Shown: positions 19,972-31,000, counted from the stretch's first letter. The stretch: DNA of 64,000 nucleotides from Solibacillus faecavium (GCF_014836905.1 NZ_JACSPZ010000004.1:310001-374000), one strand, 5' to 3'. Notes: generated by a model from the sequence alone, not told the origin. Program-made: numbers and translations.

Positions 19972-21474
19972 TTGGGCTCATTTTTAAAAGGAACATTATT
20001 TTTAATGTTTGTCATATTCATTTCTAAATGTCTTGGGTTTATTTACAGAATGCAGTTTATGCGTATTGCTGGAGAAGAGGCTGTCGGACTTTATATGACA
20101 GCTTATCCGACCTTTATTTTTTTCATTTCTCTTATTCAATTAGGTATTCCCATTGCAATTTCTAAGCTAATTGCAGAATACTCCGCAAAAAGAAAAGTTG
20201 AACATGTTGCAACAATTATGAAAACGGCTATAAAAATTTCTGCTATTTCTATTATTTTATTTAGTCCATTCGTTTATTTTAGCATCCCGTATATTGCAAA
20301 AGTGCTATTACATAATGAAAATTTGATTTTCACACTTTATATTAGCATATTCACAATTCCTATCGTTGTATTTTCAAGCTTGATAAAAGCATATTTGCAA
20401 GGCTTAGCAAAAATTGCTCCTACTGCATGGGCACAGCTTCTTGAACAACTTGTTCGAATCGGTCTAATTGTTGTATTATTACCGTACTTTATTTCTGAAT
20501 CACCTGCCATAACAGCAGCTGCAGCAATGGGTATTACAGCAATAGGTGAAATCTTTTCTTTATTATTTTTGGCTTACTTCTATAAAAGGTCCAGTAAAGC
20601 ATTTAAAAAAGGCAACAGCAGCGGTTCGTTTGCAAAACCGATTTTTAATATTGCGCTTCCATCAGCAGGCAGTAAATTATTCGGAACATTTACATGGTTT
20701 TTAGAGCCGATTATATTCCTAAAAGCCCTAACTGTTTCTGGTTTAGCAGCAGGTGCTGCTACAACACTTTACGGAATTATTTCGGGTGTTCACATACCGT
20801 TGCTACTATTCCCGGCATTTATCCCAGCAGCTCTGGCAATTGTCCTCATCCCTGCAGTAAGCAGTGCTATGGCCAGCGGTAATTACACATTGGTGAATAA
20901 ACGGGTGACACATTCTTTAAGACTGTCTTCATTAATTGGCTGTTTAGCCGCCTCTTTATTCTTTTTGCATGGAGATGAACTGACAATGGTTCTTTTCCAT
21001 TTAGAAGAAAACCGTGGCTATATGAAAATATTGGCACCAATTTTTTATTTTTATTATATTCAAAGTCCGCTTCATTCAATTTTACAAGCAATCGATGAAG
21101 CTCAGGCTGCTATGATGAATTCCATTTATGGCGGTATTGGAAAACTTTTCATTCTGTTTTTCTTGGCATCACAGCCATCTATTCAGGAAAAAGGGGCAAT
21201 TATCGCCATTGGTTTTGGCGTATTAATCACGTCTTTCCTGCATATTGCCTCCATTAAGCAACAGAAGAAAATCAATGTTGGCTTTAGATTCTTTTTCCTG
21301 CCTTACGGTATTTTCATCATTACTTGCATTGCTTTGCCATTGTTCACGAAAGGCATACCGTTATTTACTAGTTGTTTCGTTACTATTGGTGTCGTAATGT
21401 TATTACTATTCATTACAAAACAAATTCGAATTAATGATTTCCATTACATCCGATCAATTTTTTCGCGCTCGTAA
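19972..21474 (+). CDS. spoVB: Stage V sporulation protein B, MOP-type flippase
   Basis: 500 residues with about 14 membrane helices of the MATE/MOP (MviN-like) fold. The N-terminus (LGFIYRMQFMRIAGEE, then VGLYMTAYPTF) matches SpoVB, needed for spore cortex peptidoglycan, probably as a lipid-II or polysaccharide flippase. The start is TTG at 19972; an upstream in-frame stop at 19963-19965 rules out a longer form. The AAGGGAG site is 14 bases away, so initiation may be weak. The last 21 bases overlap the convergent DUF421 gene. Confidence 0.92.
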   Translation: MGSFLKGTLFLMFVIFISKCLGFIYRMQFMRIAGEEAVGLYMTAYPTFIFFISLIQLGIPIAISKLIAEYSAKRKVEHVATIMKTAIKISAISIILFSPFVYFSIPYIAKVLLHNENLIFTLYISIFTIPIVVFSSLIKAYLQGLAKIAPTAWAQLLEQLVRIGLIVVLLPYFISESPAITAAAAMGITAIGEIFSLLFLAYFYKRSSKAFKKGNSSGSFAKPIFNIALPSAGSKLFGTFTWFLEPIIFLKALTVSGLAAGAATTLYGIISGVHIPLLLFPAFIPAALAIVLIPAVSSAMASGNYTLVNKRVTHSLRLSSLIGCLAASLFFLHGDELTMVLFHLEENRGYMKILAPIFYFYYIQSPLHSILQAIDEAQAAMMNSIYGGIGKLFILFFLASQPSIQEKGAIIAIGFGVLITSFLHIASIKQQKKINVGFRFFFLPYGIFIITCIALPLFTKGIPLFTSCFVTIGVVMLLLFITKQIRINDFHYIRSIFSRS

Positions 21475-22095
21475 TTGGACAAACCACTTTTCATTTTCAT
21501 ACGTACAATAAAAAATGTCCCTTATATTGGGATATCCATTGACTAATAATTCATGCACCAGCCATTCTTCATCTTTTCCCATTATTTTCAAATGTCTTTT
21601 ATCAACATAACCATCCAGTATTAATGGCAAAATAAATCCACCTTGATCTTTTTTGTAAACAGATAATTTACCGGACTGTTCCAAAAATGCATAGGCTACA
21701 TCCTGTACAGAGCAGACTCCCTGTTCACGAAGCTGCTGGAGCAGATCATCTAGGTTGTATCGCTGTTTTTTCATTTCAGATTCACAAATCCAGCCGTCTC
21801 TAATGACCATTGTAGGATCGCCTTCAATAAAGTCACGTAATCGTTTATTTTTTAATATAGACCAAGAGTTTAAATACTGAATTAAAAACAATAATATAAT
21901 TGGTAATATTGCTTTTGAAAACTCTCTATGTATGTCATCTAGTGCAAGTGCCGCAACTTCAGCCATCAATACAAAAATCGCCAAATCAACAATGCTTAGC
22001 TCACCAACTTCACGTTTGCCCATAAGTCGAAATACAACAAGTAAAATAATATACAAAAGAACTGTTCGTATAATAATAATCATATAATCATTCAT
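21454..22095 (-). CDS. DUF421/YetF-family membrane protein (YrbG-like)
   Basis: About 213 residues. The N-terminal third has three membrane segments with RLMGKREVGELSIVDL, the YetF/DUF421 signature. The soluble part has GDPTMVIRDGWI. Function is unknown; relatives occur in spore membranes and in acid-stress loci. ATG at 22095 follows AGAGGTG by six bases. It overlaps the 3' end of spoVB on the opposite strand. Confidence 0.87.
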   Translation of the reverse strand: MNDYMIIIIRTVLLYIILLVVFRLMGKREVGELSIVDLAIFVLMAEVAALALDDIHREFSKAILPIILLFLIQYLNSWSILKNKRLRDFIEGDPTMVIRDGWICESEMKKQRYNLDDLLQQLREQGVCSVQDVAYAFLEQSGKLSVYKKDQGGFILPLILDGYVDKRHLKIMGKDEEWLVHELLVNGYPNIRDIFYCTYENEKWFVQLRARKN

Positions 22096-22148
22096 TTCGC
22101 TCACCTCTTTCTTACATTTTAGCTTGTACAAAAATGTAGGAAAGATAC

Positions 22149-22187
22149 AAAAAGCTTGCGGAAAATTAACATTTCCGCAAGCTTTTT
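22149..22187. terminator. Symmetric terminator after yajC
   Basis: 16-bp arms AAAAAGCTTGCGGAAA (22149-22164) and complement (22172-22187). T-runs on both strands. It closes yajC on the minus strand. Confidence 0.88.
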
Positions 22188-22195
22188 TCATTCGT

Positions 22196-22456
22196 TTAAA
22201 CTGATTCTACACGACCAATTGCTTGGCGCTCAAATTTCAAACGAGTATTTCCGTCAACTAATAAATAAACAACCGTATCTTCAATTGCATCTACTTCTCC
22301 GTGTAAGCCACCTACAGTAACTACTTTATCTCCACGTTTTAAGCTATTTTGCATTGTTGCTGTTGCTTTTTGACGTTTTTGTGCTGGACGAATTAAAATG
22401 AACCACATCGCAACGAACATTACGATAATAGGTAAAAATTGTACTAAGCCTTCCAT
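22196..22456 (-). CDS. yajC: Preprotein translocase subunit YajC
   Basis: 86 residues with one N-terminal membrane helix (FLPIIVMFVAMWFILIRPAQKR) and a short cytoplasmic domain with GDKVVTVGGLHGEV. It forms a complex with SecDF. The order tgt-yajC matches other Bacillales. Confidence 0.96.
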   Translation of the reverse strand: MEGLVQFLPIIVMFVAMWFILIRPAQKRQKATATMQNSLKRGDKVVTVGGLHGEVDAIEDTVVYLLVDGNTRLKFERQAIGRVESV

Positions 22457-22584
22457 TCTTAAATTGCCCCCTTTCTCTATCTCTTTCTCACTTACCTAGT
22501 ATAGTATAGAATTGTTAAGTTTTGCTCAAAAAAACTCTACTTTTTCTAAAAAATTATATTAATTTTCGGATTTCGAACATATTA

Positions 22585-23859
<1,275 letters not shown>

Positions 23860-24903
23860 TTACTTCCCTGGTCGAATGAACATTGCATCTCCAAAGCTAA
23901 AGAAACGGTACTTTTCTTCAACTGCTTTTTCGTAGGCATTCATAATTGTTTCTTTCGTAGCAAGCGCACTGACAAGCATGACTAATGTTGACTTCGGTAA
24001 GTGGAAATTCGTAATAAGACCATCAATTGCCTTATATTCAAATCCTGGATAAATGAAAATATTTGTCCATCCTTGTGATGCCACAATTTTCCCATCATTT
24101 TTTGATGCCACAGTTTCAAGGGTACGAGTAGAAGTAGTTCCTACCGAAATGACGTTCCCTCCTGCTTGCTTCACACGGTTAATTGCAGCTGCAGCTTCTT
24201 CCGATACACTATAAAATTCTGAATGCATATCATGGTCTTCAATGGAATCAACACTTACAGGGCGGAATGTACCAAGCCCTACATGCAATGTGATGAACAC
24301 GATTTCTACACCCTTTGCTTTTATAGCTTCTAGTAAAGGCTCAGTAAAATGCAGTCCCGCTGTCGGTGCCGCTGCAGATCCACGTTCCTTTGCAAAAACT
24401 GTCTGATAACGTTCCTGGTCGTCCAACTTTTCACGGATATATGGTGGCAAAGGCATTTCACCCAGTTTATCCAGGATTTCATAAAAAATGCCATCATACG
24501 TAAATTTAAATGTGCGTCCGCCATGATCTAGTTCGCCAGTACATGTTGCAGTCAACAGTCCATCACCAAATGTGACAACCGTTCCGACCTTTACACGCTT
24601 TGCAGGTTTAACTAGCGTTTCCCATTCATCCTCATTTGTTTGCTTTAATAGTAATAATTCTATATTGGCACCTGTGTCTGCTTTAGTCCCCATTAACCGA
24701 GCCGGCAGCACCCGTGTATCGTTTAATACGAGACAATCCCCTGCTTTTAGTTCATCTAAAATATGAGCAAATGTATGATGCTCAACTTCCAAAGAGTTTG
24801 GGTTAACGACCATTAAGCGGCTCGCTGTACGGTCTAATAATGGTGTTTGGGCAATTAATTCTTCTGGTAAATGAAAATCAAAATCTTCTACTTTCACGGT
24901 CAT
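23860..24903 (-). CDS. queA: S-adenosylmethionine:tRNA ribosyltransferase-isomerase
   Basis: 347 residues, full length. It transfers ribose from SAM to preQ1 in tRNA, forming epoxyqueuosine. Family stretches [53 protein letters not shown] and [10 protein letters not shown] are present. It starts nine bases after ruvB ends. Confidence 0.97.
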   Translation of the reverse strand: MTVKVEDFDFHLPEELIAQTPLLDRTASRLMVVNPNSLEVEHHTFAHILDELKAGDCLVLNDTRVLPARLMGTKADTGANIELLLLKQTNEDEWETLVKPAKRVKVGTVVTFGDGLLTATCTGELDHGGRTFKFTYDGIFYEILDKLGEMPLPPYIREKLDDQERYQTVFAKERGSAAAPTAGLHFTEPLLEAIKAKGVEIVFITLHVGLGTFRPVSVDSIEDHDMHSEFYSVSEEAAAAINRVKQAGGNVISVGTTSTRTLETVASKNDGKIVASQGWTNIFIYPGFEYKAIDGLITNFHLPKSTLVMLVSALATKETIMNAYEKAVEEKYRFFSFGDAMFIRPGK

Positions 24904-24912
24904 TACTTCCTT

Positions 24913-25917
24913 CTATTCTTTTTGTGCCGGCGGATAACCGAAATGGTCGTAGCATAGGTTTGTAGCTATCCGACCACGTGGTGTACGTTGAATAAAGCCA
25001 ATTTGCAATAAAAACGGCTCATACACATCCTCAATTGTAATTCTTTCTTCTCCGATGGATGCTGCTAGCGCATCTAAACCAACAGGACCACCACCGAAAC
25101 GTTCAATCATCGACTGCATCAGTTTATGATCTATATGGTCAAGTCCTCTTGGATCAACTTGTAGAAGCTCCAATGCTTGCTTCGCCAAATTGTGCGAAAC
25201 AACACCGTCTGCTAATACTTGTGCATAATCACGAACTCTTTTTAATAAACGATTTGCTATTCGTGGTGTTCCACGGGCACGTCTTGCAATTTCATAGGCC
25301 GCTTGTTCATTTAATGCAACCCCAAACAATTCGCCCGATCGAATAACAATTTCCGCCAGCGACTGTTCATCATAATATTCCAGTCTCGCCAAAACACCAA
25401 AACGATCACGAAGCGGTGCAGAAAGAGCGCCTGCTCGTGTCGTCGCACCAACAAGTGTAAATGGCGGCAACTCTAAACGAATCGAACGTGCTTCTGGACC
25501 TTTTCCGACAACAATATCCAGACAGAAATCCTCCATGGCTGAATATAGTACTTCCTCAATAGCACGTGGCAAACGATGAATTTCATCAATAAAAAGTACG
25601 TCACCTGCTTCGAGAGAACTTAAAATTGCTGCTAAATCCCCTGGTCGTTCAATCGCCGGACCGCTTGTCATTTTTACGTTTACATTCATTTCATTAGCGA
25701 TAACGATAGCTAATGTTGTTTTTCCTAAACCTGGTGGACCATAAAGGAGTACATGGTCAAGACTTTCCTGACGTAGCTTAGCGGCTTCGATAAATATTTT
25801 AAGGTTTTCCTTCACTTTATCTTGACCTATGTATTGCACTAAACGCTGCGGTCTTAAAGAAAGCTCAAATTGCTCTTCGGCATCTGTTGCTTCACCTGAA
25901 AGTACACGGTCTGACAT
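24913..25917 (-). CDS. ruvB: Holliday junction branch-migration ATPase RuvB
   Basis: 334-residue AAA+ motor. Walker [11 protein letters not shown] (near 59), Walker B FIDEIHR, sensor GATTRAG, and a C-terminal winged helix ([11 protein letters not shown]). With RuvA it drives branch migration. It follows ruvA by 17 bases. Confidence 0.98.
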   Translation of the reverse strand: MSDRVLSGEATDAEEQFELSLRPQRLVQYIGQDKVKENLKIFIEAAKLRQESLDHVLLYGPPGLGKTTLAIVIANEMNVNVKMTSGPAIERPGDLAAILSSLEAGDVLFIDEIHRLPRAIEEVLYSAMEDFCLDIVVGKGPEARSIRLELPPFTLVGATTRAGALSAPLRDRFGVLARLEYYDEQSLAEIVIRSGELFGVALNEQAAYEIARRARGTPRIANRLLKRVRDYAQVLADGVVSHNLAKQALELLQVDPRGLDHIDHKLMQSMIERFGGGPVGLDALAASIGEERITIEDVYEPFLLQIGFIQRTPRGRIATNLCYDHFGYPPAQKE

Positions 25918-25934
25918 GTTATCTCACTCCTTTT

Positions 25935-26555
25935 TTATTTCAATTTCAACAATAGCTTTAATGCCTGTTTAATATAGGCATCCGTCGTCGTTAAACTTTC
26001 ATCTTCACTTAATTGTGGTTTAACCTTATCCAGTTCCTTTTCGGAGTAGCCTAATGCCAGTAGAGCAAGCATTGCCTCCTGAAGTTCATGTTCATTTGGA
26101 TTAACACCAAATAACGGCAGCTCATTTTCTGCGCTCGGTAATTCCACCGAATCAAGCAGCATATCGAGCTTTCCTTTTAAATCCAAAATCATTTGGCGTG
26201 CTGTTTTTTTACCTACACCAGGGAATCGGATTAAAAATGCTTCGTCTTCCATTTCAATTGCCTGTATTACGGAAGTAGGGTTCCCACTAGCTAAAATCGC
26301 CAGTGCACCTTTTGGACCGATACCTGATACTTGAATTAGTTTTTTGAATAATTCACGCTGCTCCAAACTATTAAATCCATATAAATTTTGTGCGTCTTCC
26401 CTTACCTGCAAGGACACAAATATTTGCTGATCGCTTGCTGAAATTCGGAATGCATATGGATTGGGAGTAAAGATCATCCAGCCAATGCCTTGTTGTTCTA
26501 ATACAATATATTCTGGTGTAACTCTGGTTACTTGTCCTTTTAAATAATCATACAT
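25935..26555 (-). CDS. ruvA: Holliday junction DNA-binding protein RuvA
   Basis: 206 residues. N-terminal OB fold (MYDYLKGQVTRVTPEYIVLE), two helix-hairpin-helix motifs (SGIGPKGALAIL and FPGVGKKTARQMI) and a C-terminal RuvB-binding domain. It begins the ruvA-ruvB-queA-tgt cluster. Confidence 0.97.
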   Translation of the reverse strand: MYDYLKGQVTRVTPEYIVLEQQGIGWMIFTPNPYAFRISASDQQIFVSLQVREDAQNLYGFNSLEQRELFKKLIQVSGIGPKGALAILASGNPTSVIQAIEMEDEAFLIRFPGVGKKTARQMILDLKGKLDMLLDSVELPSAENELPLFGVNPNEHELQEAMLALLALGYSEKELDKVKPQLSEDESLTTTDAYIKQALKLLLKLK

Positions 26556-26681
26556 CGTTCATCCCTCACTTTTCTCGATTTATTATAGCATACGAAAAGG
26601 TAAGTTACCGAACGTACGTTGCTTTTATTCGAGACTAACAGCCATGCGGATACCGATTTCGATTTTATGCATTTTTAAATA

Positions 26682-26710
26682 CAAAAAAGACTGTCCTATA
26701 AGACAGCCTT
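26682..26710 (-). terminator. Probable terminator after the spore-coat kinase gene
   Basis: Imperfect hairpin (GACTGTC / GACAGCC, one mismatch) with a six-T run on the minus strand. Confidence 0.55.
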
Positions 26711-26758
26711 AAGTTTATCATATTCTTTATCTTGTATCACAGAATTATATGCTACAAT

Positions 26759-27601
26759 TTAATTTTGCAAAATTTCAATTTGTTCTGCTAAAGAATCTTT
26801 ATATTTAAGCCACCCATACACAATTGATTGGATGAATGGATAGCAGGCAATTTTTTGTCGGTCGCTTAATTTGAGATAAAATAAACATTCCCTCAAAATT
26901 TCATTAGGGTAATTCAAATAATGAAGCTTCGGCTGAACAATCTGTAAATAAGGATGATCATTCATTACCTGCTGTAAATTATATTTAGTTTGTGGCATTA
27001 CGCGATGAAGCCATAAAATAATCTCATCTGATGCTTCTCCTAAAGAAGCTAAATCAAAATCAATAAGCTTTACTTCTTCACCACGTAACATCACGTTATG
27101 ATGAACGACATCCCCATGTAAAATTGTCTTAGTTTCAGAAGGTACAGTCCTTTGCGCCATTGTATTTAACGCATAGGACGCATGCTTAACTAATTCGTCA
27201 TAATTGTTTTTTAATAAGCGTCTTAGCTCTCTTTCATTTGCAATAAAGCGTTCGAAGCGCCTCATCCACTTCTCCGGCATTCGGTACAATGAAAGCATGC
27301 CTGTTTCATTCCAATTAATTTTTTCATTGGTTTCATGCAATTGTTGGAGCGCATAAATAGCAAAATACTGATGTTCAAACCGCTTATAATCAACACTTTT
27401 CCCATCAAACCATCGTTGTTTTAAAATATTTGGCTCTTCATTTTCTTCTACAGGAATATGATATGGGAATTGTATATTTTCAAGCTCACGATGAATCATT
27501 TTCACTTTTTGTGCAATAAATCCATCTTCATAATACTTCATAAAATAAGACCCTTTTTGTGTATCCCACTTCCAGCAATTCTCTTTTATGACTATTGACA
27601 T
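26759..27601 (-). CDS. CotS/YutH-like aminoglycoside-phosphotransferase-fold protein
   Basis: About 280 residues. The kinase-like C-lobe shows HGDVVHHNV (catalytic loop; Asp and Asn as in APH enzymes) and LIDFDLASLG (metal-binding DFD). The N-lobe is poorly conserved. Bacillales spores contain several such proteins (CotS, YutH, YsxE). ATG at 27601 is chosen; it overlaps the end of the SafA-like gene by ten bases, so the two are translationally linked, and a role in coat assembly is likely. Substrate unknown. Confidence 0.72.
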   Translation of the reverse strand: MSIVIKENCWKWDTQKGSYFMKYYEDGFIAQKVKMIHRELENIQFPYHIPVEENEEPNILKQRWFDGKSVDYKRFEHQYFAIYALQQLHETNEKINWNETGMLSLYRMPEKWMRRFERFIANERELRRLLKNNYDELVKHASYALNTMAQRTVPSETKTILHGDVVHHNVMLRGEEVKLIDFDLASLGEASDEIILWLHRVMPQTKYNLQQVMNDHPYLQIVQPKLHYLNYPNEILRECLFYLKLSDRQKIACYPFIQSIVYGWLKYKDSLAEQIEILQN

Positions 27602-28611
27602 GACTTCGGCGGTTGTGGCATCGGTTGCATTTGAGGCATCATACTTGCTGGATAAGGCATCATTTGTGGGTGACAGCAAGGGTTTTGTTGGTGCATCATA
27701 TAATCAATTTCATTATAGTAATGGTTTACTAATTGCTCTTTATCCGGGCAATGGTTTCTTTTTACTGAAGACTCATCTTGATAGATTGGCTGCATTTGCA
27801 TATGCATTGGATGTTCCATATGCATATATGGTTGCATTTGCGGATGCATATACATTGTTGATTCCATTGTCATGTGCTGACATGATGGGCACACCGGCAT
27901 TTGATGCATCGGCATTTCCATTGGCATTCGATGACATGACGGACAAACCGGCATTTGATGCATCGGCATTTCCATTGGCATCCGATGACATGACGGGCAA
28001 GCCGGCATAGGACGCACTGGCATTTTATGGCATGAAGGACACACTGGCATTTGAGGCATTGGCATTGGCATCGGCATTGGCATTGGGTGAATAAACTGTG
28101 GCTGATGTTCGAAGACTGGTTGCTGCGGCTGTGGTTGTGGCTGTGGTGGTTGTTGAATGATAATAGGTTGTTGTGGCATCATCTGTGGCATATAGACGGG
28201 TTGTGGTTGTGTAATATTGTTTTCAAATGTTGGTTGTACATGAACATTCGTTTGCCAATTTGGCATTGGCATCGGCATTGGCTGAGGAGTAGGCTGCAAA
28301 TAAATGTCCCCTTGCCAAAGTGGCTTTTGTGGCTGCGGCATAGGTACCGGTGTTGGAACGGGTGCCGGCATTTGAACGGGTTGCTCTTTCACAGGCTTTG
28401 GCTGCTCCTTCACTACTTTTGGCTGTTCCTTTACAACTTGCTTCACTTCTTTTTTCTGCACGGAATCTGGTAAATATATTTCCATCCCTGGAACAATATA
28501 ATCAGGGTTAGCTAAATGTGCATTTAATCTTTTTAAATCTTCAAAACCAATCGCATATTGCTTTGCGATTTTCCACAAAGTATCTCCCTTTTGAACAATA
28601 TGAACGCGCAC
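27592..28611 (-). CDS. safA: SafA-like LysM spore-coat morphogenetic protein
   Basis: 339 residues. One LysM domain at about 1-48 (HIVQKGDTLWKIAKQY, PGMEIYLP) is followed by a Lys/Gln linker (VVKEQPK repeats) and a long Met/Pro/Gln-rich region. Four MPxCPSCH-type motifs lie between about residues 190 and 255, two of them in an 18-residue tandem repeat. The position after ruvA and before niaR is that of safA in B. subtilis. SafA organises the inner coat and binds cortex peptidoglycan through LysM. The cysteine repeats are unusual. Low sequence complexity makes the family call rest on LysM and location. Confidence 0.78.
   Translation of the reverse strand: MRVHIVQKGDTLWKIAKQYAIGFEDLKRLNAHLANPDYIVPGMEIYLPDSVQKKEVKQVVKEQPKVVKEQPKPVKEQPVQMPAPVPTPVPMPQPQKPLWQGDIYLQPTPQPMPMPMPNWQTNVHVQPTFENNITQPQPVYMPQMMPQQPIIIQQPPQPQPQPQQPVFEHQPQFIHPMPMPMPMPMPQMPVCPSCHKMPVRPMPACPSCHRMPMEMPMHQMPVCPSCHRMPMEMPMHQMPVCPSCQHMTMESTMYMHPQMQPYMHMEHPMHMQMQPIYQDESSVKRNHCPDKEQLVNHYYNEIDYMMHQQNPCCHPQMMPYPASMMPQMQPMPQPPKSCQ
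27880..28000 (-). repeat. 54-bp tandem repeat inside the SafA-like gene
   Basis: Two near-identical 54-bp units, with a third partial one, encode an 18-residue segment with CPSCHRMPMEMPMHQMP. Differences are single bases, which suggests recent expansion. Confidence 0.75.
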
Positions 28612-28647
28612 ATCTTTCCTCCTTTTCTCGTAATAGCATATGCATAA

Positions 28648-28666
28648 ATTGTGCTATTGCCACAAT
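28648..28666. promoter_or_regulatory. Inverted repeat upstream of niaR
   Basis: ATTGTG-N7-CACAAT. A TATAAT at 28684-28689 is a likely -10 of niaR, so the repeat overlaps the -35 region and may be an operator. NiaR autoregulation is a guess. Confidence 0.35.
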
Positions 28667-28735
28667 GTTCACAGTAAGTACACTATAATTATGATAAGAT
28701 GTAATGTAACTGGTATGCTAATTGAGGTGGAATTG

Positions 28736-29263
28736 ATGAAAAAATTATTAGGCGAAGAACGCCGTCTAGAATTGCTTGCATTATTAAAGAATGCAGTACA
28801 ACCGCTAACAGGTACAGAATTAGCAAAGCATACAAATGTTTCGAGACAGGTCATTGTAAATGATATGAATTTATTAAAGGCACGAAACGAGCCTATTGTC
28901 GCTACAAGCCAAGGTTATATTTATATGCATAACGTACAACAAACGCGTATACAACGTAAAATTGTCTGCATGCATAATGCAGAGGAAGCAAAAGAAGAGT
29001 TATTTATATTGGTCGATTGTGGGGTTATGGTCGAAAGCGTTATTGTCGAGCATCCGGTATACGGAGAAATTACCGCTTCGATTATGGTATCAAACCGCTT
29101 GGAAGTGGAGCATTTTGTAAAACGGGTTCAAGAAACTAATGCCCTTTATCTTTCTGCATTAACGGACGGTACACACTTACACGTCATTAGCTCGACTTCT
29201 GAAGAAAGCTTGAATCTGGCCGAAGAGAAATTACGTCAGCGGGGCATTTTAATCGAAAACTAA
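28736..29263 (+). CDS. niaR: NiaR-type transcriptional repressor (HTH_11 + 3H domain)
   Basis: About 175 residues. An N-terminal HTH (ELAKHTNVSRQVIVNDMNLLK) is followed by a 3H domain that in this family binds nicotinic acid and represses NAD synthesis and uptake genes. ATG at 28736 follows GAGGTGG by five bases; the frame is open further upstream (28640) without a site. In B. subtilis the homologue (YrxA) lies in the same neighbourhood next to nifS-nadBCA and safA. The nad genes are not in this window. Confidence 0.87.
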   Translation: MKKLLGEERRLELLALLKNAVQPLTGTELAKHTNVSRQVIVNDMNLLKARNEPIVATSQGYIYMHNVQQTRIQRKIVCMHNAEEAKEELFILVDCGVMVESVIVEHPVYGEITASIMVSNRLEVEHFVKRVQETNALYLSALTDGTHLHVISSTSEESLNLAEEKLRQRGILIEN

Positions 29264-29265
29264 TA

Positions 29266-29311
29266 AATACAGCTTATTCAAAAAGACCTTGTCTAATGAA
29301 TAAGCTGTTTT
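29266..29311. terminator. Bidirectional terminator between niaR and the FtsW-like gene
   Basis: 12-bp arms ACAGCTTATTCA (29269-29280) and complement (29297-29308), with T-rich flanks on both strands. Confidence 0.75.
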
Positions 29312-29313
29312 AC

Positions 29314-30606
29314 TTATGAGTAGTTCTGCTGCACACCACTCCCGATGAATGTCTTCCGGCGATACACGCTAAGTGCAATACCGATGACAAATGAGTTTAG
29401 GAGAAGAGATGTAAAACCGTAACTTATAAACGGAAGCGATAATCCGATAATCGGCAACCAACCAAGAATCATTGCCACAGAATATCCAAACTGCATGCAA
29501 TAAAAAGATACTGCTCCGATTACAAGCAATTTGCCATATGAACGGGCTAATTGTTTTGCTTTCCAAAGTATACGAATTGCGATGGCGAATAATATCGTTA
29601 CGACAGCAATTCCTGCAATGTAACCAAATTCCTGGATAAGCTGTACTAAAGCAAAATCTGTATGCCCTTCCGGAATATATCGGATCGTCTCTGCCCCAAA
29701 CCATCCAGCTTCATTTAATGCATTTTTGATTGCCAAATAAACATAGCCTTCCTGTGTGGCATAGCTTTCCGGATTCAGAAAAGCATAGATACGTACAAGC
29801 TGGTAATAATGCAGCTGCGGAGTAATCAGAAACATTGTACTAGCGATTAGGCCTATCACAGTTATACTTGTCATAATTTTCGATTTTAGCGAGTAGTCAC
29901 TTAAATAAAACAAAATAGTAACGACCCCTGCATAAATAAGGGCTGCTGTCAGATTTGGCGCACTTAAAATAAACCATAACGGCACAACAAATAAGACGAT
30001 TAACTGCCAACTTCTAAATTTTTTCTGTGTAAAAAAGCCTGCCCAAGCAACGAGCAGCAATGGTAAAACGGTCCAAGCCTGAATCTGTACCGGCCCTACC
30101 ATTAAATAGCTTTGCCCAGAAACCATAGCTGTCGGAAAATAATTTAATATCATTAACAAAATAAGTGCACCCAAATATATAGCTAGACTGAAACGCTCCA
30201 GCTTCCGATAATCGATATACATCAGTGCCGCAATCAATATGGCGGCACAAAGAAGGTGTACCCATTTGCTTCGAATAAAATAATCAGTCATATCTGCCCC
30301 AAAAATAACGGTACTATCAAATGTTAAAATCGGGATAAAGCTTGCCCCTAATAGAAGTGCAACTAAACTAATTAACAGCCAATCGACTTTGGGCCGGTGA
30401 ATCTTGTCCATCGATTTTCCGAGTGTGGATGGTGAGCCCATTTCATCAATTGCTTTTCGTTCCGCTTCATCGGGTGTATACCCTTTTTCTAACCAGGTAT
30501 TTTTCGAATGTCCTATATGGTGCTTTAATTCATCATATACATGTACCTGAGCTTCTTTTGAACGAATAAAAGCTGTTACTTTATTTAAAAAACGTTCACT
30601 CTGCAT
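29314..30606 (-). CDS. FtsW/RodA/SpoVE (SEDS) protein with N-terminal HAAS/DUF1700-like domain
   Basis: 430 residues. The first ~72 form a soluble helical domain (FLNKVTAFIRSKEAQVHVYDEL, with WLEKGYTPDEAERKAIDEMG further on) of the type found at the N-terminus of PadR-linked membrane proteins. About ten membrane helices with SEDS features follow: EGHTDFALVQLIQEFGYIAG, with the Asp corresponding to the catalytic residue of SEDS glycosyltransferases, and LSLPFISYGFTSLL. The arginine-rich stretch usual before the GPxxxQ loop is replaced by SGQSYLM. It ends an operon with an ECF sigma factor and a PadR-type regulator, overlapping the latter by 11 bases. No class B PBP partner is nearby. Confidence 0.8.
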   Translation of the reverse strand: MQSERFLNKVTAFIRSKEAQVHVYDELKHHIGHSKNTWLEKGYTPDEAERKAIDEMGSPSTLGKSMDKIHRPKVDWLLISLVALLLGASFIPILTFDSTVIFGADMTDYFIRSKWVHLLCAAILIAALMYIDYRKLERFSLAIYLGALILLMILNYFPTAMVSGQSYLMVGPVQIQAWTVLPLLLVAWAGFFTQKKFRSWQLIVLFVVPLWFILSAPNLTAALIYAGVVTILFYLSDYSLKSKIMTSITVIGLIASTMFLITPQLHYYQLVRIYAFLNPESYATQEGYVYLAIKNALNEAGWFGAETIRYIPEGHTDFALVQLIQEFGYIAGIAVVTILFAIAIRILWKAKQLARSYGKLLVIGAVSFYCMQFGYSVAMILGWLPIIGLSLPFISYGFTSLLLNSFVIGIALSVYRRKTFIGSGVQQNYS

Positions 30607-31000
30607 GCATACGCACCCCCAATAGCCGCTCCTTCAATGTCAGTTTGATTTGTCCCTCTTGCTGTAATTGTTTTTTTCCGGTCTTCGTTAACTCATACCG
30701 CTTAACGCCGTCCGTCCAATTTGCGAGCACAAACCCATTCCTTTCCTGTTCATGAAGAATTGAATAGATGATTCCCTCATTATTGATTACATCCTGTATT
30801 CCCCTTACATGCAGTAATTGCGTGATTTCAATACCGGACTTTGATTCAATTAAAAGTGATAAAATTACCCTTTTCAACTCATCGATGTTTAACTGTCGTT
30901 GGACATTTTCTTTATGCTGCTCTGTGAACTTTGTGCTGGAAAATGCGGTGCGATCCATCGCTTTTTTCAAATTTTTTAAACGATCATCCATTTTCTTCAC
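30596..31000 (-). CDS. PadR-family-like winged-helix regulator
   Basis: 134 residues. A charged N-terminal helix is followed by a winged-helix core (LKRVILSLLIESKSGIEITQLL, then GIIYSILHEQERNGFV and YELTKTGKKQL) typical of PadR-type regulators. ATG at 31000 or at 30991 may start it. It overlaps the sigma-factor gene by 17 bases and the FtsW-like gene by 11, so all three are translationally coupled. Confidence 0.8.
   Translation of the reverse strand: MKKMDDRLKNLKKAMDRTAFSSTKFTEQHKENVQRQLNIDELKRVILSLLIESKSGIEITQLLHVRGIQDVINNEGIIYSILHEQERNGFVLANWTDGVKRYELTKTGKKQLQQEGQIKLTLKERLLGVRMHAE

Noticed and set aside
27588-28010. 140-codon plus-strand open frame opposite the SafA-like gene
   Set aside because: It is antisense to a repetitive coding region whose composition keeps other frames open. 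It has no ribosome-binding site and its residues mirror the repeats.
28051-28473. 140-codon Trp/Leu/His-rich plus-strand frame
   Set aside because: Same cause: complement of Met/Pro/Gln-rich codons. The composition is not protein-like.
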